A DNA stretch of 64,000 bases from Sphaerisporangium corydalis. Lineage in GTDB: Bacteria; Actinomycetota; Actinomycetes; Streptosporangiales; Streptosporangiaceae. A program made the position numbers and the translations under genes. Of this stretch, positions 42,991 to 51,547 are shown in pieces; the stretch's first letter is position 1, and every line of letters begins with the position of its first letter. The stretch spans positions 23,164 to 87,163 of the forward strand of contig NZ_JANZYP010000042.1 of assembly GCF_025506355.1 (NCBI RefSeq). Direction: 5' to 3'. The notes below the pieces were generated by a model that had not been told where the DNA came from, searched no databases, and worked only from the letters and a program-made list of their open reading frames with translations.

Positions 42991-44189
42991 GCACCGAATA
43001 TCAGCGAGCACTGGGCCGGCGCATCGCCCAGGAGCGTAAGCGGCGGGGGCTGTCGCAACCGGAGCTGGCGCGGTTGGTCGACCGGTCGGTGGCGTGGATC
43101 TCCCAGGTAGAGCGCGGTGTGCGCAAGGTCGACCGGATGTCGGTCCTGGAGAAGGTCGCCGAGGCTCTGGACATCCCGTTGTCGGAGCTGGCGGCGGAGG
43201 CGCCGGTGGTCGCGGCCTCCGTTGAGGAGATCCCGGGAACGGCAAGTCTGCGCCTGGTGCTGTCGGGGGCGCATTCGCTGCGGGCCATGCTGCACTCGGC
43301 TCCCGTCCCGGACACCTCCGAGATCAAGCCGCGGGTCGATCGGGCGTGGGAGCTGACGCACGAGAGCCGGTATGTAGAGCTGGCCGACCTTTTGCGCGGG
43401 TTGGTGCCTGCGCTGGAGACCGCTGCCCGCTCGGCTCCCGAGGAGCGGCGGGCGGAGCTGTTCCAACTGCTGGCGGCGACCTATCAGGCGTGCTCGGCGG
43501 CGCTGGCCAAGCTGGGTGAGCCTGAGGCCGCGTGGATCGCGGCCGACCGGGCGATCGTGGCGGCGGAGCGGGCGGGTAGCCCGTTGCTGATGGCGGCCGG
43601 TGCTTTCCGGCTCGGCTTCGTCTTCTTGGGGGCGCGGCACTTCGACCAGGTGGAGGAGACGGCGCGGACGGCTGCTGAGGCGCTGTGGTTCATGGTCGAC
43701 GAGGGCAAGCCCGAGGCCATGTCGCTGTGGGGTGGCCTGACCTTGCAACGGGCCGTGGCCGCGTCCCGATTGAACGAGGCCGATACCGCCTACCAGCATC
43801 TGGCGCGGGCTCGTGAGGTCGCGGAGCGGCTGGGGGAAGGGCGCAACGACTACAACACCGAGTTCGGGCCAGCCAATGTCACGCTTCATGAGGTGGCTGT
43901 GGGGGTCGAGCTGGGCGACGCGGGTCACGCGCTTCGGGTCGGGACGGCGGTGGACACCTCGGTGTTGTCTCCCGAGCGGCGTGCCCGGCTTCATGTCGAC
44001 CTGGCTCGCGCTCACGCGCAGCGTCGTCAGGTCGAAGAGGCGGTGTCCGCGCTGCTGGAGGCTGAGACGATCACGCCTGAGCAGATTAGGAACCACCGAA
44101 TCACCTACCAGTTGGTGTCCGATTTGCTGACCATGCAAGACCCACCATCCCCTGAGCTGCGGGAACTCGCTGACCGGATCGGAGTGTAG
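42987..44189 (+). CDS. XRE-family regulator with a TPR-like C-terminus
   Basis: A 400-residue protein starting at a GTG. Residues ~5-65 are an XRE helix-turn-helix (GRRIAQERKRRGLSQPELAR; RSVAWISQVERGVRKVDRMS). The remaining ~330 residues are helical TPR-like repeats (AAWIAADRAIVAAERAG; AYQHLARAREVAERLG; LHVDLARAHAQRRQVEEAV). Such proteins often respond to small ligands or peptides. Matching operator-like sites lie before its operon and directly behind it, upstream of the transfer operon, so it may be the element's master regulator. Confidence 0.88.
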   Translation: MSTEYQRALGRRIAQERKRRGLSQPELARLVDRSVAWISQVERGVRKVDRMSVLEKVAEALDIPLSELAAEAPVVAASVEEIPGTASLRLVLSGAHSLRAMLHSAPVPDTSEIKPRVDRAWELTHESRYVELADLLRGLVPALETAARSAPEERRAELFQLLAATYQACSAALAKLGEPEAAWIAADRAIVAAERAGSPLLMAAGAFRLGFVFLGARHFDQVEETARTAAEALWFMVDEGKPEAMSLWGGLTLQRAVAASRLNEADTAYQHLARAREVAERLGEGRNDYNTEFGPANVTLHEVAVGVELGDAGHALRVGTAVDTSVLSPERRARLHVDLARAHAQRRQVEEAVSALLEAETITPEQIRNHRITYQLVSDLLTMQDPPSPELRELADRIGV

Positions 44190-44516
44190 AAAAAGTACGT
44201 GCACTAATACTAAAAGTACTAGCAGATACTCGCGGTGCGAGGTAGCGTTTGTGTTGTCGCTGAAGCTTTCCTGGACAGGAGGTAACAGCCCAACGCAAAC
44301 GCTCTTCTGCGTTTCAGGGCCGAAAACAGAAAGACCGCTCACCCCGGAGCGGAACGGGCCACACATAAAGGTGGCCTGAGCGGGAGACCCCGCCCAGGCC
44401 GGATGCGGTCAGCACCCTAGTTGGCGCTTCGATGCTATCGCCTCCGGATTCTGACGGCGCGTGATCTCCCTCGTCCCCCATGCCTGCTCAGCAGGCCGAC
44501 GAGAGGTGTATTCAGC
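44190..44516 (+). promoter_or_regulatory. Regulatory region before the AICE backbone operon
   Basis: This 327-bp gene-free region holds the second GTAC-rich site (44206-44230: AATACT, AAAAGTACT, AGCAG, ATACT), related to 42578-42603. A strong stem-loop lies at 44373-44400 (arms GGCCTG and CAGGCC with inner GCGGG/CCGC), and a smaller one near 44332-44352. It probably carries the promoter and leader of the Rep/transfer operon that begins at 44517. Confidence 0.5.
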
Positions 44517-44855
44517 ATGCGCAACATCCCCATCCCGGTCGACGTCTCCCGGCTCCAGTTCATCTGTGTGAAGGCTCCGTGCCCGCGCATCATGAACAAG
44601 GAGACCGGCGAGCTCAAGACCGACAAGGCCACCGGCCAGACCGTCTACGAGGTGCTGTTCTCCGTGGAGGACGCCTTCGGAAAGATCGAGCTGGTCAAGA
44701 TCGGTGTCGTCGGGGAGCCCTCGGTGTTCCCCGGCAACGAGGTCAAGCCTGTCGGCCTGATCGGATATGTGTGGGAACTGTCGGGACGCTGGGGCATCGC
44801 CTACCGCGCCTCGACGCTCCTGGCCGCCGTCACCGCGGAGGCTCGCGGTGTCTGA
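44517..44855 (+). CDS. SCO3933-family regulatory protein
   Basis: A 112-residue protein (MRNIPIPVDVSRLQFICVKA; NKETGELKTDKATGQTVYEV; VGLIGYVWELSGRWGIAYRA), matching a small conserved family found at the head of AICE backbone operons. The ATG at 44517 follows a GAGAGGTG stretch. Its stop overlaps the next frame by eight bases. Its biochemical role is not known to me; a part in element regulation or replication is assumed from context. Confidence 0.85.
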   Translation: MRNIPIPVDVSRLQFICVKAPCPRIMNKETGELKTDKATGQTVYEVLFSVEDAFGKIELVKIGVVGEPSVFPGNEVKPVGLIGYVWELSGRWGIAYRASTLLAAVTAEARGV

Positions 44856-45039
44856 CCATCTTCTCCTCACCCTCGGAGTCCTGGCCGCCTCGGCGGCCGG
44901 GCTCTGGGCCTGGCGCCGCTGGCACTACCGCTCTTTCTGGCTCTGCCTGGGCTACCCGCTGACCGCCATCACGGTCCGCCTCACCTGGCGCAAGGTGGCC
45001 CTCGGCTGCGGCCTGACCAAGAAGCGGCAGCGCTTCTAG
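44848..45039 (+). CDS. N-terminal fragment of the FtsK/TraB-like translocase (ends at an amber codon)
   Basis: 63 residues starting at a GTG: a membrane span (LLLTLGVLAASAAGLWAW) and a second hydrophobic segment, then ...TKKRQRF and a TAG at 45037-45039. The same frame stays open through 46221 and continues with coding sequence (FTTVPGLISSTGLV), so this is the natural N-terminus of the translocase at 45130, cut off by a single in-frame stop. Whether the stop is read through cannot be decided here. Confidence 0.8.
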   Translation: MSDHLLLTLGVLAASAAGLWAWRRWHYRSFWLCLGYPLTAITVRLTWRKVALGCGLTKKRQRF

Positions 45040-45129
45040 TTCACCACCGTCCCCGGACTAATCTCCTCAACCGGCCTGGTCCGCGTCAAACGGCGCCTGC
45101 AACGGGTCGCGGTCGACACCAAACCGTGG

Positions 45130-46221
45130 ATGTGGCTGCCCATGCCGACCCGCCACGGCTGGCGCGTCACCATCCGCCTCCTGGAAGGGCAGATCCCCGA
45201 GGACTACACCAAGGTCTCCGAACGGCTCGCGCACTCCTGGCGCGTCCACGCCGTACGCGTCTCCTCCACCAAACGCGGGCGCGTCACCCTGGCCGCGACC
45301 ATCCGCGACCCGCTGGTCCGAATCGACCAACTCCCCATCTCGACCGAACTGCTCAAGGTCACCGTCGGCCGGCTGGAAACCGGTTCCCCCTGGGTCATCG
45401 ACTTCCGCACCGTCCCGCACTGGCTCAACGCCGGCGCCACCCAATCGGGCAAATCCAACCTCGCCAACGCCCTGATCATCGGACTGTCCCCGCAACCGGT
45501 GGCAATGGTCGGCTTCGACCTCAAAGGCGGCGTGGAGTTCACGCCGTACGAACCCCGCCTGTCGGCCCTGGCCACCTCCCGCACCGAATGCGTGAGCCTC
45601 CTCGACGACCTGGTCTCGCTGATGGTGGACCGGATGGCCGCCTGCCGCACGGCCGGAGCACGCAACATCTGGCAACTGTCCGGCGCCCAGCGGCCGGTCC
45701 CGGTGGTGGTGCTGGTCGACGAGCTGGCAGAGCTGTACCTGATGGCCGACAAATCCGAGAAAGACGAAATCGCCAAGACCTCCACAGCACTCCTACGGGT
45801 CGCCCAGCTCGGCCGGGCGTTCGGGATCTACCTGTTCTGCTGCGGCCAAAGGATCGGCTCCGACCTCGGCCCCGGCGTGACCGCGCTGCGCGCACAGTGC
45901 TCGGGACGGATCTGCCACCGCGTCAACGATCCCGAAACCGCGACCATGACCCTCGGCGACCTCGACCCCGCGGCCCTGGTCTCCGCACGGGCCATCGCCT
46001 CCGAGACCCCCGGCGTCGCGATCGTGGCCGGCCAAGACGGCCAGTGGTACCGGGCGCGCTCCTTCTACGTCTCCGAGCAAGCCGCCGAAGTCGCCACCCG
46101 CACCTACGCCGGTCTGACTCCGTCCTGGGCCGAAGTCATGGCCGGTGCCTACTGCGCCGAGTTGAGCGACGCCGACCTCGCCGAGTTCCTCGCCCCTGAA
46201 ACGGCCGTCCTGGAGGGCTGA
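45130..46221 (+). CDS. FtsK/SpoIIIE (TraB)-type DNA translocase, main part
   Basis: A 363-residue frame holding the motor domain of an AICE transfer protein: Walker A GATQSGKSNLANALI, Walker B PVVVLVDELAELYL, and the arginine/sensor region CGQRIGSDLGPGVTALRAQ. It would pump double-stranded element DNA between hyphae. It is in frame with the membrane part at 44848 and split from it by the amber codon at 45037. The ATG at 45130 is the first start codon after the stop and has no ribosome site, so the motor part alone is unlikely to be made well. It is probably a recent loss of function. Confidence 0.85.
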   Translation: MWLPMPTRHGWRVTIRLLEGQIPEDYTKVSERLAHSWRVHAVRVSSTKRGRVTLAATIRDPLVRIDQLPISTELLKVTVGRLETGSPWVIDFRTVPHWLNAGATQSGKSNLANALIIGLSPQPVAMVGFDLKGGVEFTPYEPRLSALATSRTECVSLLDDLVSLMVDRMAACRTAGARNIWQLSGAQRPVPVVVLVDELAELYLMADKSEKDEIAKTSTALLRVAQLGRAFGIYLFCCGQRIGSDLGPGVTALRAQCSGRICHRVNDPETATMTLGDLDPAALVSARAIASETPGVAIVAGQDGQWYRARSFYVSEQAAEVATRTYAGLTPSWAEVMAGAYCAELSDADLAEFLAPETAVLEG

Positions 46222-46226
46222 GCGGC

Positions 46227-46874
46227 ATGCGACGCCTGGCCTCCTGGCTGCTGGACTCTGGTCCCGTCATCGTCTTGGCGCTGATCGCCGGTGCCGGCTC
46301 CTTCTCCCACGTACGACAGACCGCTGTAGAGCACGGGCAGACAGGCGCGATGGCCTGGGCGGTGGCCGTGTGCGTCGACCTGACCTGCGTCATGGCCGCC
46401 CGCGAACGGCAACGCGACAAGAAGACCGGCCGCCACCGGGCCGGCCCGCTGTCCTGGCCCACCTGCGTCCTGGTCGCCGGAATCGTCCTGTCCCTGGCCG
46501 CCAACCTCCACCAGGCCGAACCCTCGGTCTGGGGCTGGCTCACCGCCGCAACCCCCGCAGCGGCATTCCTCGTCGCCGTCTCGATGCTCGAACGACGCGC
46601 GACCGGCCCCCACCCCGAACCCTCCCCAACTCCAACCGTCGCTGCGCAGACCACCTCGGTACCAGTGCTCCCGCCGGCCGCCGATAGCGGCCAGGGCGAC
46701 AGCGCCCAACCCTCTCCCGCGCTCCTGGACTACGCCCGGCGCGTGGTTACCGAGCACAACGCCAAACACGGCAAGCCCATCACCCTCGACCTGCTGCGCG
46801 CCCGGCTCGGCGTGTCCACCCAACTCGCCACCGACCTCCTGCACCACCTGCGCACCGCACCGGAAACCTCATGA
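46227..46874 (+). CDS. DUF2637 (SpdB-like) membrane protein
   Basis: A 215-residue protein with about four membrane spans in the first 115 residues (GPVIVLALIAGAGSFSH; AWAVAVCVDLTCVMAA; CVLVAGIVLSLAANLH; AATPAAAFLVAVSM). A Pro/Thr linker and a C-terminal helix-turn-helix-like segment follow (PITLDLLRARLGVSTQLATD). Members are common in AICEs and conjugative plasmids of actinomycetes and are assumed to help DNA spread. It starts five bases after the translocase. Confidence 0.87.
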   Translation: MRRLASWLLDSGPVIVLALIAGAGSFSHVRQTAVEHGQTGAMAWAVAVCVDLTCVMAARERQRDKKTGRHRAGPLSWPTCVLVAGIVLSLAANLHQAEPSVWGWLTAATPAAAFLVAVSMLERRATGPHPEPSPTPTVAAQTTSVPVLPPAADSGQGDSAQPSPALLDYARRVVTEHNAKHGKPITLDLLRARLGVSTQLATDLLHHLRTAPETS

Positions 46875-46888
46875 AGGGAGCACCACCC

Positions 46889-47245
46889 ATGTCCCTCGAC
46901 CCCGACCACCGCACGGCCTTCATCACCGGACTCCGACACCTGGCCACCTTCCTGGAGACCAACCCCGACGTCCCCGTACCCCGGTTCTCCACCACCATCG
47001 GCTACTTCCCCGAGCGCAGCGCCGATGCGGAGATGTGCGCCGAGATCGACCGGATCGCCGCATTGTGCGGCACGAAGATCGACTCCGGCGCCCTGGCTCA
47101 CGACCACTACTCGACCGCCCTGCACTTCGGACCGGTCCGCTACGAGGCGTTCGCCATCCTCGCCGACGCCCGCGCCAGGCACGACGCCTTCAGCAGCTAC
47201 CACGGCTGCGTCACCCCAGACCACACGGCCGTCCCCACCACCTGA
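46889..47245 (+). CDS. Hypothetical AICE protein
   Basis: A 118-residue soluble protein (FITGLRHLATFLETNPDVPV; AEMCAEIDRIAALCGTKID; HYSTALHFGPVRYEAFAILA). The ATG at 46889 is preceded by AAGGGAG; an ATG at 46871 overlaps the previous stop and is the alternative. It belongs to the backbone operon. I recognise it only as a recurrent AICE cargo protein without known function. Confidence 0.75.
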   Translation: MSLDPDHRTAFITGLRHLATFLETNPDVPVPRFSTTIGYFPERSADAEMCAEIDRIAALCGTKIDSGALAHDHYSTALHFGPVRYEAFAILADARARHDAFSSYHGCVTPDHTAVPTT

Positions 47246-47261
47246 CCAAGGGACCACCACC

Positions 47262-47441
47262 ATGGGCGCCCACCTCCACCCACAGCACACGCCAGCCCAG
47301 CAGACCCCACAACAGGCGATGACCGAACCGCTTCCGGTGGTCCACTACCGCTGCGCGACCTGCGGCGGAACCGGCGTCGACAGCATGGCCGACACCTGCC
47401 GCGACTGCGACGGCTTCGGAATCGACAACCACGGCGCATAG
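47262..47441 (+). CDS. Small zinc-ribbon protein
   Basis: A 59-residue protein with two paired motifs of DnaJ type: YRCATCGGTGVDS and DTCRDCDGFGID (CxxCxGxG and a CxxC.G.G variant). It probably binds one zinc ion. It lies 16 bases after the hypothetical gene and 96 bases before the Rep gene. Proteins of this kind are frequent in AICE backbones; their role is not known to me. Confidence 0.75.
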   Translation: MGAHLHPQHTPAQQTPQQAMTEPLPVVHYRCATCGGTGVDSMADTCRDCDGFGIDNHGA

Positions 47442-47537
47442 CCGTAAGCGCCCCCCGCGTGGCCACACAACCGCCAAGTTCCGCGCCACGCCGGGGGCCA
47501 TCCCTCACAGATCACTCTGCACAGGACGGAACCCATC

Positions 47538-48921
<1,384 letters not shown>

Positions 48922-48929
<8 letters not shown>

Positions 48930-49098
48930 CCTCGTGCTCACCCTCGACGAGGCCGCTCTACGGCTCCGCATCAGTCGGTGGACCCTCTACACCCTGATCC
49001 ACTCCAACCAGCTCAAGACCATCAAGATCGGACGCCGTCGCCTCGTCCCTGTCGACTCGCTGGCCGAATGCATCGACTCCCTCAAGGCGGTGGCGTGA
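48922..49098 (+). CDS. xis: Excisionase-type helix-turn-helix protein
   Basis: A 58-residue protein of the MerR/excisionase fold (LTLDEAALRLRISRWTLYTL; IHSNQLKTIKIGRRRLVPVD). It assists the integrase in excising the element. The start overlaps the Rep stop and its own stop overlaps the int start (ATGA shared at 49095-49100), so Rep, Xis and Int are one coupled string. Confidence 0.92.
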
Positions 49099-50369
49099 TG
49101 TCAAAGAGCGCAATCAGCAACCCCGAGGAAGAGCTTAAGAACACGAAGACCCGCACCTCCCGGAAACGGTCCAACGGTGAGGGAACAATTGTCCAGCGTA
49201 AGGACGGTCGATACGAGGCTAAGGTCTTCCTCCCCACCACAGCGGGCACGGTCAAGCGGATCAGCGTGTACGGAAGGACCCGCGAGGAATGCCACACCAA
49301 GTTCATTAAACTCAAGGCACAGGGTGACCGGGGCATCCCCGTGGCGGCGGAGAGTTGGACAGTCGGCGATTACCTGACGTACTGGCTGGAGCACGTCGTT
49401 CGAGCCGAACGGCGTCCCAAGACGGTGCAAGGGTATGAGGGTGTGATTCGGCGCTACCTCGTCCCCGCTCTTGGCAGGAAGCGGCTCGACAAGCTTAACG
49501 CGGCCGAAGTCCGCCAGTTCGTCACGTCGCTGCGGAACGGTTGCCAGTGCTGCCAGCGCGGATGGGACAAGGCTCGTAAGCCATCCGAGTGCTGCGCCAA
49601 GAAGGGCGGCGCCTGCTGTGAGCACAAGATCCAGGCTCGCATGGTGCAATCGATTCACGCGGTTCTCCGGAACGCCTTGGAGAACGCTGTCCGTGAAGAG
49701 GTCATCCATCGGAACGTCGCGAAGCTCGTCAAGATCTCGCCCCCGAAGTACAAGGTCAACCGGGGGCTCACGGTCGCTCAAGCTAAAGCGATTCTTAACG
49801 CGGCGCAGGCTCATCGCCTTGGTGCGCTGTACGTGCTTGCGGTCTGCCTTGGCCTGCGGCGAGGGGAGCTCCTCGGGCTCCGCTGGAAGGACATCGACCT
49901 AGAAGCCGGCAGTTTGGAAGTGATCCAGGCTCTCCAGCGAGTCGCCGGTCAACTCCGGTTCGTGAAGCCCAAGTCGGAAGACTCCGAGCGCACAATCCCT
50001 CTGCCGCCGCTCTGCCTCGACGTACTCAGGGAGCACCATAAGAGGCAGATCGCGGAGCGCTCGGACCGCTGGCCAGACTGGGAAGATCACGGGCTGGTCT
50101 TCCCTTCGCGCCGTGGTACGCCTATGGAGCCGGACAACCTGCGACGGAGCTGGGCAGAGATTCGCGCCACGGCCGGCCTCGGAGCCGTACGGCTTCACGA
50201 CCTCCGGCACACCTGCGTCAGCTTGCTCCTCGACCTCGGAGTACCCCCGCACACCGTCAAGGAGATCGTCGGGCACTCTGACATCGAGGTGACCATGACC
50301 ATCTACGCCCACTCGTCGCTCAGCGATAAGCGCGCGGCCCTCGGCAAGCTTGGAGACGTCCTGGCCTGA
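49098..50369 (+). CDS. int: Tyrosine integrase of the AICE
   Basis: A 423-residue recombinase. An N-terminal arm-binding domain (GTIVQRKDGRYEAKVFLPTT) and SAM-like core-binding domain precede the catalytic domain with Arg in GLRRGELLGLRWKDID, the HxxR box RLHDLRHTCVSLLL, His in VGHSDIEVTM and the nucleophile Tyr in TIYAHSSL. A Cys-rich insert (CQCCQRGW; PSECCAKKGGACC) interrupts the core-binding region, as in several actinomycete integrases. All catalytic residues are present. It lies 730 bases from attR. Confidence 0.95.
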   Translation: MSKSAISNPEEELKNTKTRTSRKRSNGEGTIVQRKDGRYEAKVFLPTTAGTVKRISVYGRTREECHTKFIKLKAQGDRGIPVAAESWTVGDYLTYWLEHVVRAERRPKTVQGYEGVIRRYLVPALGRKRLDKLNAAEVRQFVTSLRNGCQCCQRGWDKARKPSECCAKKGGACCEHKIQARMVQSIHAVLRNALENAVREEVIHRNVAKLVKISPPKYKVNRGLTVAQAKAILNAAQAHRLGALYVLAVCLGLRRGELLGLRWKDIDLEAGSLEVIQALQRVAGQLRFVKPKSEDSERTIPLPPLCLDVLREHHKRQIAERSDRWPDWEDHGLVFPSRRGTPMEPDNLRRSWAEIRATAGLGAVRLHDLRHTCVSLLLDLGVPPHTVKEIVGHSDIEVTMTIYAHSSLSDKRAALGKLGDVLA

Positions 50370-50388
50370 TCTTTTCATGTCCTATGAG

Positions 50389-50410
50389 GGCCCGGTGACT
50401 TAACCGGGCC
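50389..50410. terminator. Bidirectional terminator between int and the PIN gene
   Basis: Arms GGCCCGGT (50389-50396) and ACCGGGCC (50403-50410) enclose a six-base loop, followed by TTCATTCTT. It lies between the converging int and PIN genes. Confidence 0.75.
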
Positions 50411-50421
50411 TTCATTCTTGG

Positions 50422-51000
50422 CTAAGGCCATGGTGGGAGTTGTCCACGGTCCGGCTCTCGCCGATGAAGCTCACGCATATTCGACACTCTGCTGAAAGCC
50501 TCCTCCAGAGCCTGCTGGGGGTGATAGATGCGGAAGCCGAACTCGGCAGCAATCAAGTGCTCAGAGCGCAAGATGCCCGTGTCCTTTGTTACGAAGCCGT
50601 CGCCCCCGTAGCGGATGGCAGTCGAGACATGCATGGCGTCCCGAATGTGGTTTTCACGAACCTTCTCCCAAGATGCCCCTGGACGCATGATCGAGAAGAT
50701 CTTTTGAAGTCGCCGAGTGTCCTCTTCGTCACCAAGTACTGACGTATCCGTTCGAGAGTGATCAAGTACTAGAGGACCATAAGACTCTGGATACTGAGCA
50801 CTCTCCTCAGTGAGTTTCGCCCGAATCTCCCTCCTCGCCTTGGCAAGCTCCGTATCCACGGTGTCTGTGCGCTGGAGGTTGATCCAACCCTCGGTGCGGA
50901 GACGCACTAGAGTCACCACCGGCTCATCGCGATCACCGATGATGTTGGTGTCGATGAAGAAGGTGAGGTGGGTCCGGTTCAGATAGGGAGTGACGTCCAT
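50422..51000 (-). CDS. PIN-like nuclease domain protein
   Basis: A 192-residue protein with PIN-fold signatures: the first acidic strand LTFFIDTNIIGD, a middle acidic residue in VDTELAKARR, and a late conserved block RDAMHVSTAIRYGGDGFVTKD. Such proteins act as ribonucleases, often as toxins. The ATG at 51000 has GGAGG seven bases upstream. No partner antitoxin gene is adjacent, and it is longer than typical VapC, so a stand-alone role is possible. It sits between int and attR, with the arm-type repeats directly upstream of its start. Confidence 0.8.
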   Translation of the reverse strand: MDVTPYLNRTHLTFFIDTNIIGDRDEPVVTLVRLRTEGWINLQRTDTVDTELAKARREIRAKLTEESAQYPESYGPLVLDHSRTDTSVLGDEEDTRRLQKIFSIMRPGASWEKVRENHIRDAMHVSTAIRYGGDGFVTKDTGILRSEHLIAAEFGFRIYHPQQALEEAFSRVSNMRELHRREPDRGQLPPWP

Positions 51001-51022
51001 AGCCACACCTCCGATCTTGAAG

Positions 51023-51044
51023 GTTGTCGTCAGCGTTGTCGTCA
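51023..51044 (-). repeat. Arm-type direct repeats inside attR
   Basis: GTTGTCGTCA occurs at 51023-51032 and again at 51035-51044, a 12-base period, as inside attL (28359-28381). The repeats lie about 60 bases inside attR and 23 bases upstream of the PIN start codon, so binding there could also affect that gene. Confidence 0.6.
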
Positions 51045-51054
51045 AGCACAACAA

Positions 51055-51089
51055 AAAACGCCCCGGCCGTGATCGGCTCGGGGCGTTTG
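51055..51089 (-). terminator. Terminator behind tRNA-Phe, supplied by the element
   Basis: Arms AAACGCCCCGGCC and GGCTCGGGGCGTTT form a stem with one mismatch and a short loop. On the minus strand it is followed by a T-run (AAAAAA on the plus strand). A sister hairpin lies at 28183-28215 outside attL. Confidence 0.7.
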
Positions 51090-51100
51090 TGCTGTTCAGC

Positions 51101-51152
51101 TGATGTGGTCAGGGGCGGGGTCGAACCGCCGACCTTCCGCTTTTCAGGCGGA
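51101..51152. repeat. attR: 52-bp direct repeat within tRNA-Phe
   Basis: These bases match 28229-28280 exactly and overlap the 3' half of the intact tRNA-Phe gene. Crossover anywhere inside keeps the tRNA complete. Confidence 0.93.
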
Positions 51153-51179
51153 CGCTCGTACCGACTGAGCTACCTGACC
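51106..51179 (-). tRNA. tRNA-Phe (GAA)
   Basis: A 74-nt cloverleaf without encoded CCA. The acceptor arms are GGTCAGG and CCTGACC, the anticodon stem-loop is TCCGC-CTGAAAA-GCGGA (anticodon GAA), and the T arm is GGCGG-TTCGACC-CCGCC. It is the integration site of the AICE. Confidence 0.95.
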
Positions 51180-51205
51180 CGGTGGTGATACGACACCTAC
51201 CACAG

Positions 51206-51280
51206 CGGTCCTGACGGGACTTGAACCCGCGACCTCCACCTTGACAGGGTGGCGAGCACTCCAAACTGCTCTACAGGACC
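51206..51280 (-). tRNA. tRNA-Asp (GTC)
   Basis: A 75-nt cloverleaf. The acceptor arms are GGTCCTG and CAGGACC, and the anticodon stem-loop is CCACC-CTGTCAA-GGTGG (anticodon GTC). It lies 26 bases upstream of tRNA-Phe on the same strand, probably co-transcribed. Confidence 0.94.
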
Positions 51281-51389
51281 TTGCTTGTCGTCGAGGGCTT
51301 GTGGCCCTCGACCGTTTGCGCTCGCTTAGCCTACCAGCTCTTCGGAGATCTTCGACCTCCGGTCTCACTGGTGAGCGTCGGCTCACGCG

Positions 51390-51462
51390 TGCCCCCAACG
51401 GGATTCGAACCCGTGCCGCCGCCTTGAAAGGGCGGTGTCCTAGGCCGCTAGACGATGGGGGC
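51390..51462 (-). tRNA. tRNA-Glu (TTC)
   Basis: A 73-nt cloverleaf. The acceptor arms are GCCCCCA and TGGGGGC, and the anticodon loop CTTTCAA gives anticodon TTC. It is the first gene of the Glu-Asp-Phe tRNA cluster on this strand. Confidence 0.94.
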
Positions 51463-51547
51463 TCAGGACTCTCGTCCTGGATCCGTGACGCCTTCCGTCG
51501 GAGACCCCTGAAGCATAGGGGACTCAGGCCCCCGATGCCAAAGCGGT

